Below, piece by piece: positions 51,143 to 59,543 of a stretch of DNA of 64,000 nt. A program made the position numbers and the translations under genes. Source of the DNA: Streptomyces sp. 378 (GTDB taxonomy: Bacteria; Actinomycetota; Actinomycetes; Streptomycetales; Streptomycetaceae); contig NZ_JASKMS010000002.1 of the NCBI RefSeq assembly GCF_030124145.1, positions 62,001 to 126,000 on the forward strand, read 5' to 3'. A model generated the notes under the pieces. It was not told the origin of the DNA, ran no database searches, and saw only the letters and a program-made list of their open reading frames with translations. Numbering within the stretch: the stretch's first letter is position 1; each line of letters starts with the position of its first letter.

Positions 51143-51535
51143 ATGACCGTCACCAAGCTCGTGAGAACCACCCTCGCCGCCATGCTTCTGGCCTCGGTCA
51201 CCTCCTGCGGCGCGGCGGCCGTACCGGACGCCCCGGCGGGCACCCCGACCGGCTCGGGGCCCGCCGAGACCCCTCGCTCGGCGAACCCCGAGCCGGTCAC
51301 GGCCACCATGCCGGACGTCATCGGCGGCAACGCCGGGCGTGCGTACGAGCAGTTGGGCTCCACACTCGACATGGCCTTCAAGGACGCGAGCGGACAGAGC
51401 CGTTCGGTGGACGACCCGTCGGCGTGGAAGATCTGCGACTCGCAGCCGGGACCGAACCAGCAGATCATCGATTACCCGGTGGTCTTCGACGTGATGAGAG
51501 TTACGGAGAGCTGCAAGGACGCGGTGCCGGAGTGA
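51143..51535 (+). CDS. Secreted lipoprotein with PASTA-like domain
   Basis: This 130-residue protein has a lipobox VTSC (preceded by AAMLLAS), a Thr/Pro linker, and a single PASTA-like unit (MPDVIGGNAGRAYEQLGSTL, ICDSQPGPNQQIIDYPVVFD). PASTA domains bind peptidoglycan or beta-lactams. AAGGAG lies 5 bases before the ATG. Lone PASTA lipoproteins are common in Streptomyces; the role is unknown. Confidence 0.78.
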   Translation: MTVTKLVRTTLAAMLLASVTSCGAAAVPDAPAGTPTGSGPAETPRSANPEPVTATMPDVIGGNAGRAYEQLGSTLDMAFKDASGQSRSVDDPSAWKICDSQPGPNQQIIDYPVVFDVMRVTESCKDAVPE

Positions 51536-51603
51536 CATTCCGAGGTCTCCGGCGTCCCGCTGCGATCTGCGTCGAGGGTTTCGCCACAGCAGGCGGGCGC
51601 GGA

Positions 51604-51948
51604 TCAGCACGGCCCGCTACCGTTGCCGACCGCCCGGTCCCGCACCACCTGTCGGTGGAACCACTCGCCCAGCCGCGAGCCGGCCATGAGCCCTGCCACG
51701 AACATCAAGAGCCCGACCTGCACGACGGAGGTGAGGAGACCGGCGCCCGCGGTGTCCAGGTCGCTCCACCGCAGCAGCGGGCCTGACAACCCGCCGAGCC
51801 AGAACACCAGCACGGCGACTCCCCGGACGCGGATGCCCCACGGGCCTGTACGACGTCGGACTCGCTCCGGCGCCCAGCCCCGCAGCGAGGCGATGGCCAG
51901 CGGCAGTGCGCATGCCGACCAGCCGATCAGCCAGATCCAAAGGAACAC
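51604..51948 (-). CDS. Small three-helix membrane protein
   Basis: This 114-residue protein has helices at about residues 2-22, 42-60 and 68-90, a positively charged loop RGWAPERVRRRTG and a basic end. A GTG start with GGGAG upstream. No family recognised. It converges with the PASTA lipoprotein gene. Confidence 0.6.
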   Translation of the reverse strand: MFLWIWLIGWSACALPLAIASLRGWAPERVRRRTGPWGIRVRGVAVLVFWLGGLSGPLLRWSDLDTAGAGLLTSVVQVGLLMFVAGLMAGSRLGEWFHRQVVRDRAVGNGSGPC

Positions 51949-52096
51949 AGCTCACACTCCCGTACGGAAAGCCCGCCCGGCGGCGGAAGAACGTGCACGG
52001 TCACCCCCGGTGCGGCGACTCCAGCAGGGCGCAGTCGCACACAAGCCCGGGCGGTGTCAGGACCGCCCGGGCTCGTACGTCAGCACAGGGGCGACG

Positions 52097-53530
52097 TCAG
52101 CCGGTGATGTCGACCTTCCCGTTGGCCTCGGTGGGCACCGTGGTCGTGGGCTGGGACGCGCCGGTCCGCTGGGTGATGCCCTTCAGCAACTCGGCAAGGT
52201 CGACCCCGGTGGTGGAGCTGAGCAGCTCGACCCCCTGGGCGACGTTGTCGGCGACCGTACGCGAGAGCTGGCTCGCCCCGTCCGTCGAGATCACCGTCAT
52301 CTTGTCGATCGCGCTGAGCGGCTCGGATGCCTTGGCAACGACCTGCGGCAGCACCTCGACGAGCATCTGGAGCACGGCCGCGTCCCCGTACTGGGCGAAC
52401 GCGTCGGCCTTCTTCCGCATCGCCTCGGCCTCGGCGGAACCCTTCGCACCGATCGCGGCCGCCTCCGCCTCACCCTCGATGCGTACGGCGTCGGCGAGCG
52501 CGGCGCGGTGTGCCTTCTCGCCCTCACCGGTCAGCCGGGACCGCTGCGCGTCCGCCTCGGCTTCCTTGACCTGCGCGACCCGGCGGGCCTCGGCCTCCTG
52601 CTCGGCCTGGTAACGGGCGGCGTCGGCGGGCTTGCGGACCTTGGTGTCCAGCTCGCGGTCGGTCAGCGCGGCCTGCCGCTGGGCGACCTTCTCCTGCTCG
52701 GCCAGCACCTCCTGCGACCGGGCGGCCTCGGCCAGCGGGCCCGCCGCCGCGGCACGCGCCGCCGCCTCGTCCGTCTCGGCCTTGATCTCCGCCGTCTTCA
52801 GGGCGAGGGTCCGCTGGGCGATCGCGATCTCCTCCTCGGCCTTGAGCCGGGCCTGCTCGGCTGCGCGCCGGGCCACCGCCTCGGCGATGTCGGCCTCCTG
52901 CTTGGCGCGGGCGGCCTCGGGCCGGCCCAGGTCCTCCAGGTAGGAACCCTCGGTGGTGATGTCCTGGATCTGGAAGGCGTCGAGGACCAGGCCCTGCCCG
53001 GACAGACTCGCCTCGGCCTCCTCCGCGACCTGCCCGGCGAATGCGGCACGGTCCCGGATGATGTCCTCCACCGACATCCGGCCCACGATGGAGCGCAGCG
53101 CGCCGGAGAGCACCTCCTGGGTGAAGCCGACGATGCCGTCCTGCTGCATCAGGAACCGCTGGGCGGCCGCGCGGATCGAGTCCTCGGTACCGCCGACCTT
53201 GACGATGGCGACGCCTTCGAGGTTGGCCTTGACGCCGCGCAGCGTGACCGCGCCGCGCACCGCGATCGGGATGTGCCGGCTGGACAGGTCGAGGGTGAAC
53301 TTCTGCTGCACGAACGGCACGACGAAGACTCCGCCACCGACCACGACCTTCTGACCGCTGTTGTCGGTGAACACCCGGCCGGTCTCCGGGTCGGTGGCCT
53401 GCTTGCCGCGCCGGCCGGTGATGATGAACGCCTCGCTCGGGCCGGCCACCTTGTAGCGGGTGATCACGACGAGCCCGAGCAGGACAAGGAGTACCACGAC
53501 TCCTGACACGGCGATGACGACTGAACTCAT
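52097..53530 (-). CDS. Flotillin-like SPFH protein
   Basis: This 477-residue membrane-microdomain scaffold has an N-terminal membrane helix (IAVSGVVVLLVLLGLVVITR), an SPFH domain at about residues 30-200 (SEAFIITGRRGKQA, ERF-type GIVGFTQEVLSGALRSIVG) and a long Ala/Glu-rich coiled coil (~200-400) of the flotillin type, ending in DKMTVISTDGASQL. It is the last gene of the flotillin/AAA set and may be cotranscribed with the NfeD-like gene 107 bp upstream. Confidence 0.93.
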   Translation of the reverse strand: MSSVVIAVSGVVVLLVLLGLVVITRYKVAGPSEAFIITGRRGKQATDPETGRVFTDNSGQKVVVGGGVFVVPFVQQKFTLDLSSRHIPIAVRGAVTLRGVKANLEGVAIVKVGGTEDSIRAAAQRFLMQQDGIVGFTQEVLSGALRSIVGRMSVEDIIRDRAAFAGQVAEEAEASLSGQGLVLDAFQIQDITTEGSYLEDLGRPEAARAKQEADIAEAVARRAAEQARLKAEEEIAIAQRTLALKTAEIKAETDEAAARAAAAGPLAEAARSQEVLAEQEKVAQRQAALTDRELDTKVRKPADAARYQAEQEAEARRVAQVKEAEADAQRSRLTGEGEKAHRAALADAVRIEGEAEAAAIGAKGSAEAEAMRKKADAFAQYGDAAVLQMLVEVLPQVVAKASEPLSAIDKMTVISTDGASQLSRTVADNVAQGVELLSSTTGVDLAELLKGITQRTGASQPTTTVPTEANGKVDITG

Positions 53531-53637
53531 GATGTCTTCCCCTCAGCCCTCCCAGGGGACGGCAGATCGATGTGGGTTCATGTGGAGGAAAGCGCGCCGG
53601 TGTGTCGGCGCCTGCTGTGAGTTGCTGTGAGGCGGGG

Positions 53638-54159
53638 TCAGCGTTCGACCGGGCGTACGGAGACCGCTGTCTGCGACAGCGCCTCCTCCACCCAGACCTC
53701 CGCGCCTCGCGACACCGGCATCGGGCTCTTCGCCGCGAGCTTCACCGGCTGTCCGGCCCGGTACACCAGCACTTCGCCGTAGCCGCCGGCCGGAATGGAC
53801 GTCACCACGGAACCCGCGGCCCCGATCAGATCGTCGCCGCGCGGGGCGGCACCGGAGCGGTCGTTCAGCAGCGCGCGGCTCAGGCGGTACGCGAGCCAGC
53901 CCGTGGCGGCCCCGGCAGGCACTCCGATCGCGGTGGCGCCGACCGCGCCGAGCCCGGTGGCGCCCATGGCGATCGCGCCGGAGAAGCCGAGCATGGACAG
54001 GAACCCGGCGATGACCGGAAGCGACAGCCACCCCTCGAAGAGGCCGTCCAGCGCGTCGACGCCGTCGAAGAGACCCTCAAGGACACCGTCGAAGACGAGG
54101 GACAGGCCGAGGAGTACGACTCCTGCGATGCCGAGAGCCAGAAACCAGGCCACCCGCAC
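53638..54159 (-). CDS. NfeD-like membrane protein with OB-fold
   Basis: This 173-residue protein has three membrane helices in residues 1-95 (GLSLVFDGVLEGLFDGVDAL, VIAGFLSMLGFSGAIAMGAT) and an OB-fold-like soluble domain at ~110-170 (GAAGSVVTSIPAGGYGEVLV, GAEVWVEEALSQTAVSVRPV). NfeD/YqiJ proteins are obligate partners of SPFH proteins. GTG start with GGAGAGG upstream. An 8-bp-arm palindrome lies 32-49 bp upstream. Confidence 0.85.
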   Translation of the reverse strand: MRVAWFLALGIAGVVLLGLSLVFDGVLEGLFDGVDALDGLFEGWLSLPVIAGFLSMLGFSGAIAMGATGLGAVGATAIGVPAGAATGWLAYRLSRALLNDRSGAAPRGDDLIGAAGSVVTSIPAGGYGEVLVYRAGQPVKLAAKSPMPVSRGAEVWVEEALSQTAVSVRPVER

Positions 54160-54496
54160 TCACCGCCTCTCCTCACTGTCCTTCCGGTAACCGCATGTTC
54201 ACATGCGGGCGCCGACAAAACACTGCCAGGGTCCGGCAATCTTCACGCTCACTTGATGCCGTTCTCTGCACAGCTTCGTTGTCGACGGTGTGGCGCGGAC
54301 GACCGGTGGGGTGGCGCAGAACCGGCGACCGGCCCGAGTACGGTGCCCACCGGGCGGGCCTCCGCGGGGCCGCCGACGGCGAAGGGACGCAGGAGCAGTG
54401 CCGCCGGCAGCCCTCACCCGCACGCGCCCGGTGACGGGCCGTGGCCGCGTCGGGCCGCTGCGGGAGCGGTGACGCGCGACGGGAGCGGGTACCACC
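54160..54496. other. 337-bp gap between the AAA ATPase and NfeD-like genes
   Basis: No gene. It holds the palindrome at 54191-54208 and, presumably, a promoter for the NfeD-flotillin pair, which may make these two genes a separate transcription unit. Confidence 0.45.
54191..54208. promoter_or_regulatory. Palindromic site CCGCATGT-TC-ACATGCGG
   Basis: Perfect 8-bp arms with a 2-base centre, 32-49 bp upstream of the NfeD-like start. It is placed as an operator near a promoter. Confidence 0.5.
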
Positions 54497-57400
54497 TCAC
54501 TCCTCCTGCGGCTTCGAGGCCGGGCGAGCCGCGTGGCGGGCAATGGGGTTGGCCTTCAGATGGCGTGGATCGGCGGCGCGGTTGATCGCCGTCTCCACGG
54601 CCGCGATCCGGTCGGCGAGCAGCCCGAGGGTGGCGACCGCGCGGGTGACGGGGTCGTCGTCCGGTCCGCCCAGAGTCCGGGTGCGGACGTACACCGCCTT
54701 CAGTTCGGCCCAGCGCTGCGCTTGTTCGTCCGTCAACGTGCCGCGCAGTTCCGCCAGTTTCAGCAGGTTCGCCTCGGTTCCGGTGGTGAGGGTCTGGGCC
54801 TCGGCCGTGTAGTGGTCGTCGATCAGCGCGGCCAGCTCTCTGTCGTTCATGACGGGCTGGACCCGCTGGGCGATCTTGTTCATGTTGCGGTACGAGCCCT
54901 GGAGCTGGAAGGGCGGTTCGGTGCGGGTGGCGTCCGACCGGCCGGCGGAGGCGATGTAGGCGGCGTTCACGGCCAGCACCGTCTCGCGGGCCGCGAGCAG
55001 GTGGCGCAGGACTGCCAGGATCCGCTCCAGCTCGGCCGGGGCGTAGGGGTGGGTCAGCCGGTCGGTGTGGGACGTCGGGTCGCCCTCGGCCAGGCGGATC
55101 AGCAGGTCGAGGTCTGCGCGGTCGCGGCCGGCGAGCGGGGCGAGTACCGGGTTGGCGGTGAGCGCGTTCTCGATGAAGCTGTGTGCGAAGGCGTTCTCCT
55201 TGCCGGTCAGGACGTCGCCCAGGTTCCACACGTCGGCGCGGTTGGCGAGCATGTCGGGGACGCGGAAGCGGCTGCCGGACTCGGTGTAGGGGTTGCCGGC
55301 CATGCACACGGCGAAGCGCTTGCCGCGCAGGTCGTAGGTGCGCGGCTCGCCGTCCCGTACGCCCTCGATGCGGCGGGTGGCGTCGCACAGCGGGATGAAC
55401 TTCTGCAGCAGTGCGGGCGAGGTGTGCTGGATGTCGTCCAGGTACAGCAGCGTGTTGTTGCCCGTCTCCAGCGCGAAGTTGATCTTCTCGACCTCCTGGC
55501 GGGCGGTCGCGTTCGGGGCCTGTGCCGGGTCGAGGGAGGTCACCGCATGGCCGAGCGCGGGTCCGTTGACCTTGACCAGGATCAGGCCGAGGCGGTCGGC
55601 GACGTACTCCATGAGCGTCGTCTTGCCGTAGCCGGGCGGGGAGATGAGCAGCAGGAGGCCGCCGGTGTCGGTGCGCTTGGTCTCGCCCGTGGTGCCCAGT
55701 TGCTTGGCGAGGCTGTCGCCGACCAGCGGCAGGTACACCTCGTCGATCAGCTTGCCGCGCACGAACGCGGACATCACGGTCGGCCGGTACTCGTCCAGGC
55801 GGAGGCGGGTGCGTTCGGCGGTCACCAGCGCCGCACGGCGCCGCTGGTAGGCGTGGTGGGCGGGGACTTCCCGGGTGCGGAACTCCTCGGTTCGGGCGAG
55901 GAATTCGTCGACGCGGATCGTGAGACTTCGGCCCCTGATGCGCGGGTGGGTGCCCAGCAGCCCTTCGACGCGGCGGGTCAGTGCGGCGCCGGACTCGTAG
56001 CGGGGCAGGCCCGCGCAGAGCTCGGCGGCCACCGCCTCGGCCAGGTCGCCAGGGGTGATCTCCGTGCCGGTCGTGGTGGTGTACGACGTCAGCCACGCCT
56101 CCACCAGCTGCCTGCGTGCGGCCGGGTCGGTGAGGGCGGTGAGGTCGTCGTCGTAGGCCGACGTGCCCACCGCGCGGCGGAACGTGTCGAGCAGGGTGCG
56201 GGTGCCGGCGCTGATGACGAAGCCGTCGGGGCCGCTCGTCAGTTCCTCGAAGAGGTAGGCGGCCGCCGCTCGTGTGCCGGTCGCCTCCGCCAGTTCGGTC
56301 ACGAGGTCGTCGATGGCGGGCGGGAGCCCGAACGTGTCCCGGGCGCGTGCCAGCGAGACCGCCCGCCGGGTCCAGCTCTCGCGCTCCTCGGCCGTGGTGG
56401 CGTGCGCCCAGAAGAGATGGGCGGTGGCGCGTGCGGCGGGCTCGTGGCGGAGCAGGCCGGCGCCCTCGTGCAGCGGCAGAAGTGCGGCGAGGATCGCGGT
56501 CGCGTCGTGGTCGTGCACGCCGCGCTGGTAGCCCTCGTCGTACGCCGCCTCCGCCGCCTGCCGGACGACGGCGGGCAGGTCGGCCTCCGCGAGCGCGGCC
56601 GGGCCGTGTTCGTCCAGGAGACGGGCGGCGAGGTGCTCGGCGCGGTAGACCTCCGGCGATTCGGACGGCAGCGGACGCTCCCAGTACGGCCGGGTTGCGG
56701 CGAAGTCGGGGTCCGTGACCGGCGAACGGTAGTCGGTGCCGGTGAGTGTGAAGGCGAGGGTGTCGCCGTGCGGGACGAGGGTGAGGTCGAGGGGCTGGGT
56801 GTTGACGGCGAAGTGGTGGGTGCCCAGGCGGAGGGTGCGGCCGTCGTCGGTGTACAGGTCGGTGCGGTCGCGCAGGGCGCGCAGGGCCTCCTGCCGGGCG
56901 GCCTTGAGGCGGCCGTGCACTTCCTCCGCCCTGACCTGGTCGCCGAGTGCGCGCAGTTCGTCGGCGATGCGCCGGACCTTGGCGGGCATCGGGTCGGAGG
57001 TGAAGTACACGGCGATCGCGTCCGCGTCGGCGAGTGTGCCGGTGCGGCGGGCGATCGTCCGCAGGACGCGCCTCGCCGAGTCGGCCAGGCGCTCGGTGCG
57101 GCGGGCGCGGGCGTCGGCGAGGGTCTGCTTGTGTGCGGAGAACGTCTCGTGGACCTCGTCGCGCTTGTCGGCCAGCTCGCCGAGGAAGTCGTCGAACTCG
57201 GCGAACCTCGACTCCAGGTTCTCCACCCGCACCAGCATGCGGGCGAGTTGCTCGTCGCACTCCTCTGGGCTGTCGGCAGCGGCGAGTGCGCCGATGACGG
57301 CCTGACCGAGCAGGGCGAACTCGGCGCCGAACTCGGCCCGCCCCTCTCGGTCCAGGAGTACGCGGCGGCTGCCGTCGAGCGTGGCGCGGGCGCGGTTGAC

Positions 57401-59410
57401 TCCGCCGAGGACCTCGGCGATCCGTTCCAGGACGGCCGTACGGACGGTGGCGTCGCCGATGTCGAGGCCGGCGACGACCTCGGTCACCGTGCGCAGCCCG
57501 TCGGCCAGTTCGTCGAGGCGGGCGGCGACGGGCGCGGCTTCGGCGACGGTGGCGATCGCCTCGGCGTCGGCGGCGATCTGCTCGATGGCGGCCCGCTGGT
57601 CGGCGAAGGCGTCCTCGCGGGCGAGGTGGGTGACGGCCCGCCGCCCGAAGGCGGCGAGGTCGGCCTCGGCGTCGGCGGCGAGTTCGTCGAGGCGGGCGGT
57701 GTCGGCGTACCGCATGTCCTTGAGGGTGAGCAGGTGTCCCTGGGCGTGGCGCAGTTCGGTCAGGCCGGTCACCCAGGCGGCGGCGCTGCGCGGGGTCTCG
57801 CCGCGCAGGCGCCGAACGACCGCCGCTACCCGTGCGGCGGCTTCGGCCAGCGCGTCGGCGGCCCGGCGGGTGAGAGCCTGCACGGTCTCGAACTCGGCCA
57901 GCACCTGTTCGGCGGTCGTCCGCACCCGGGTGAGCGGCTCGTGCAGATCGCCGAGTTCGGGCTCGCTCAGCCAGTGGTGGGCATCGGTGGCCCGGACGCA
58001 GGCGGCGGCCAGCGCCTGGTACACCTCGCTCGTCGGGGTGGTGTCGGTGACGGCGCGGGTGATGGACAGGCAGTCGGAGATGCCACGGACGAGGTCGGCG
58101 TTCCCCACACGGGCCATGGGGTCTCCCCTGCTCGCACCACGTTGAGAGTTCGGGGAAGGGCCGGTGCCTGGCGGCTGGGCAGCGGCGTGGGTGTCGGAGA
58201 CGTACGGGGAGTTCCACAGCTGGACGGGGTGAACGCGCCGCGGTTCGTCGGTGTCGACGCGCAGGAGCACCAGCGTGCCGTCGGCGAAGTGGGCCCAGCC
58301 GTGGCAGGACAGCGGGCTGGCGACCTCCTTGCGGATCATGTTGTACGGCAACAGCAGACTGCGGCCGTCCACGCGCGCGTGGAAGGTGAAGAGGACGTCC
58401 TCGCCGTTGGGCGAGCGGACCATGCTCTCGAATTCCAGTCCCTCGGTGTCGAGCCCGTCGAACGTCTTGTGACCGCCGGTGGCCAGGCAGTATCCGCCGG
58501 GGAAGACGATGCCCTGGTCCTCGGGCAGCCGACGGCACGCCTGCCCTATACCGTCGAGGCGGACGACGCTCTTGGTGAGCGTGTTGAAGACCAGATAGCG
58601 GTGGACGTCCTCCTTGTAGGGGAGGACGTCCACCAGGATGAGGGCGCCCACGCGCGCGTACGCGATGTCCGCGTCAGCGAGGGACTGCAGCGGCTCGGAT
58701 ACCGGCTCGGCGTAGATCCCCTCGTCCGTCTCGGTGTTGTTCTCGATCTTGACGGTCAGGGTGCCGCCGACGGTCCCGACGAAGACCTCGCCCTCGATGG
58801 AGACGTGGGGGTGGCGCCCGAGGACGTGGTGCTCGCGGGTCGCCGGCGTCCATGCGAAGTCGTGGGAGGGCGGGAAGACGTGATCGCGCTCGCCACGCGC
58901 GTCCAGGAAGGACGCACGGCCGTCGTCGGACAGCGCCCAGCGCAGCACGCGGATGTCGCCGGCCTTCTCCCCCGTCCGGAAGACGGCCAGCAACTTCTCG
59001 TCGACGCGGCGGAGTCGCAGGAGGTGAGCCTGCCGGTAGTAGCGGTGGAGGGCGGCGAACTCCCGGACCAGGGCCGGGTCGTCGAGCAGGCCCGGCACGG
59101 CGTCCTCGGGCAGCCGGTTCAGGTCGCGGTCGTACAGGGCGAAGACGTCGCCCACCGTCGTCTCCGGCTTGAGTGCGAGGAAGACGTTGCGGCCGAAGAG
59201 CAGCGTGTCGCCGACGCAGACGATGTCGCGGGGCACGCAGGTGTGCTCGGTGCGCAGCCGCTCGGTGCTCGTCAGCTCCAGCCGGGTGGAGCCGAACTCC
59301 TCGATCCGCCGGGCGTTGAGCGCCGTGGCGCGGCGGGCGAGCTCGGCGGCCTGCGCGGTGAGCCGGTCGCGCAGCACCTCGTACGTGCCGGTGTCCAGAC
59401 CGGTGGTCAT
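54497..59410 (-). CDS. Very large AAA+ ATPase (DNA-repair-ATPase/DUF3686 type)
   Basis: In this 1637-residue protein, residues ~1-420 form a beta-rich N-terminal domain (YEVLRDRLTAQAAELARRAT, VFLALKPETTVGDVFALYDR, MVRSPNGEDVLFTFHA). A long helical/coiled-coil middle follows, and an AAA+ domain lies at ~1240-1420 with Walker A ISPPGYGKTT at about residue 1255, Walker B NTLLYLDDIQH at about 1320 and RFAVCMAGNPYTESGSRFR. The family is annotated as DNA repair ATPase with DUF3686, but its function is not established. Genes for SPFH proteins on both sides suggest action at membrane domains. The ATG follows GAGAGGG. Confidence 0.85.
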   Translation of the reverse strand: MTTGLDTGTYEVLRDRLTAQAAELARRATALNARRIEEFGSTRLELTSTERLRTEHTCVPRDIVCVGDTLLFGRNVFLALKPETTVGDVFALYDRDLNRLPEDAVPGLLDDPALVREFAALHRYYRQAHLLRLRRVDEKLLAVFRTGEKAGDIRVLRWALSDDGRASFLDARGERDHVFPPSHDFAWTPATREHHVLGRHPHVSIEGEVFVGTVGGTLTVKIENNTETDEGIYAEPVSEPLQSLADADIAYARVGALILVDVLPYKEDVHRYLVFNTLTKSVVRLDGIGQACRRLPEDQGIVFPGGYCLATGGHKTFDGLDTEGLEFESMVRSPNGEDVLFTFHARVDGRSLLLPYNMIRKEVASPLSCHGWAHFADGTLVLLRVDTDEPRRVHPVQLWNSPYVSDTHAAAQPPGTGPSPNSQRGASRGDPMARVGNADLVRGISDCLSITRAVTDTTPTSEVYQALAAACVRATDAHHWLSEPELGDLHEPLTRVRTTAEQVLAEFETVQALTRRAADALAEAAARVAAVVRRLRGETPRSAAAWVTGLTELRHAQGHLLTLKDMRYADTARLDELAADAEADLAAFGRRAVTHLAREDAFADQRAAIEQIAADAEAIATVAEAAPVAARLDELADGLRTVTEVVAGLDIGDATVRTAVLERIAEVLGGVNRARATLDGSRRVLLDREGRAEFGAEFALLGQAVIGALAAADSPEECDEQLARMLVRVENLESRFAEFDDFLGELADKRDEVHETFSAHKQTLADARARRTERLADSARRVLRTIARRTGTLADADAIAVYFTSDPMPAKVRRIADELRALGDQVRAEEVHGRLKAARQEALRALRDRTDLYTDDGRTLRLGTHHFAVNTQPLDLTLVPHGDTLAFTLTGTDYRSPVTDPDFAATRPYWERPLPSESPEVYRAEHLAARLLDEHGPAALAEADLPAVVRQAAEAAYDEGYQRGVHDHDATAILAALLPLHEGAGLLRHEPAARATAHLFWAHATTAEERESWTRRAVSLARARDTFGLPPAIDDLVTELAEATGTRAAAAYLFEELTSGPDGFVISAGTRTLLDTFRRAVGTSAYDDDLTALTDPAARRQLVEAWLTSYTTTTGTEITPGDLAEAVAAELCAGLPRYESGAALTRRVEGLLGTHPRIRGRSLTIRVDEFLARTEEFRTREVPAHHAYQRRRAALVTAERTRLRLDEYRPTVMSAFVRGKLIDEVYLPLVGDSLAKQLGTTGETKRTDTGGLLLLISPPGYGKTTLMEYVADRLGLILVKVNGPALGHAVTSLDPAQAPNATARQEVEKINFALETGNNTLLYLDDIQHTSPALLQKFIPLCDATRRIEGVRDGEPRTYDLRGKRFAVCMAGNPYTESGSRFRVPDMLANRADVWNLGDVLTGKENAFAHSFIENALTANPVLAPLAGRDRADLDLLIRLAEGDPTSHTDRLTHPYAPAELERILAVLRHLLAARETVLAVNAAYIASAGRSDATRTEPPFQLQGSYRNMNKIAQRVQPVMNDRELAALIDDHYTAEAQTLTTGTEANLLKLAELRGTLTDEQAQRWAELKAVYVRTRTLGGPDDDPVTRAVATLGLLADRIAAVETAINRAADPRHLKANPIARHAARPASKPQEE

Positions 59411-59543
59411 GGGGTCCCTCTCGGAGGTCGGGGAAACGTGGTCCGGAGCTGCCGTCCCCTGTGCGGCGGCTCCGGACCACGGGCCGGGGTCGGGCCGTGG
59501 CGGCGGGCCGGGTCCTGGCATGCCCGTCAGGACCCGGCGACGG

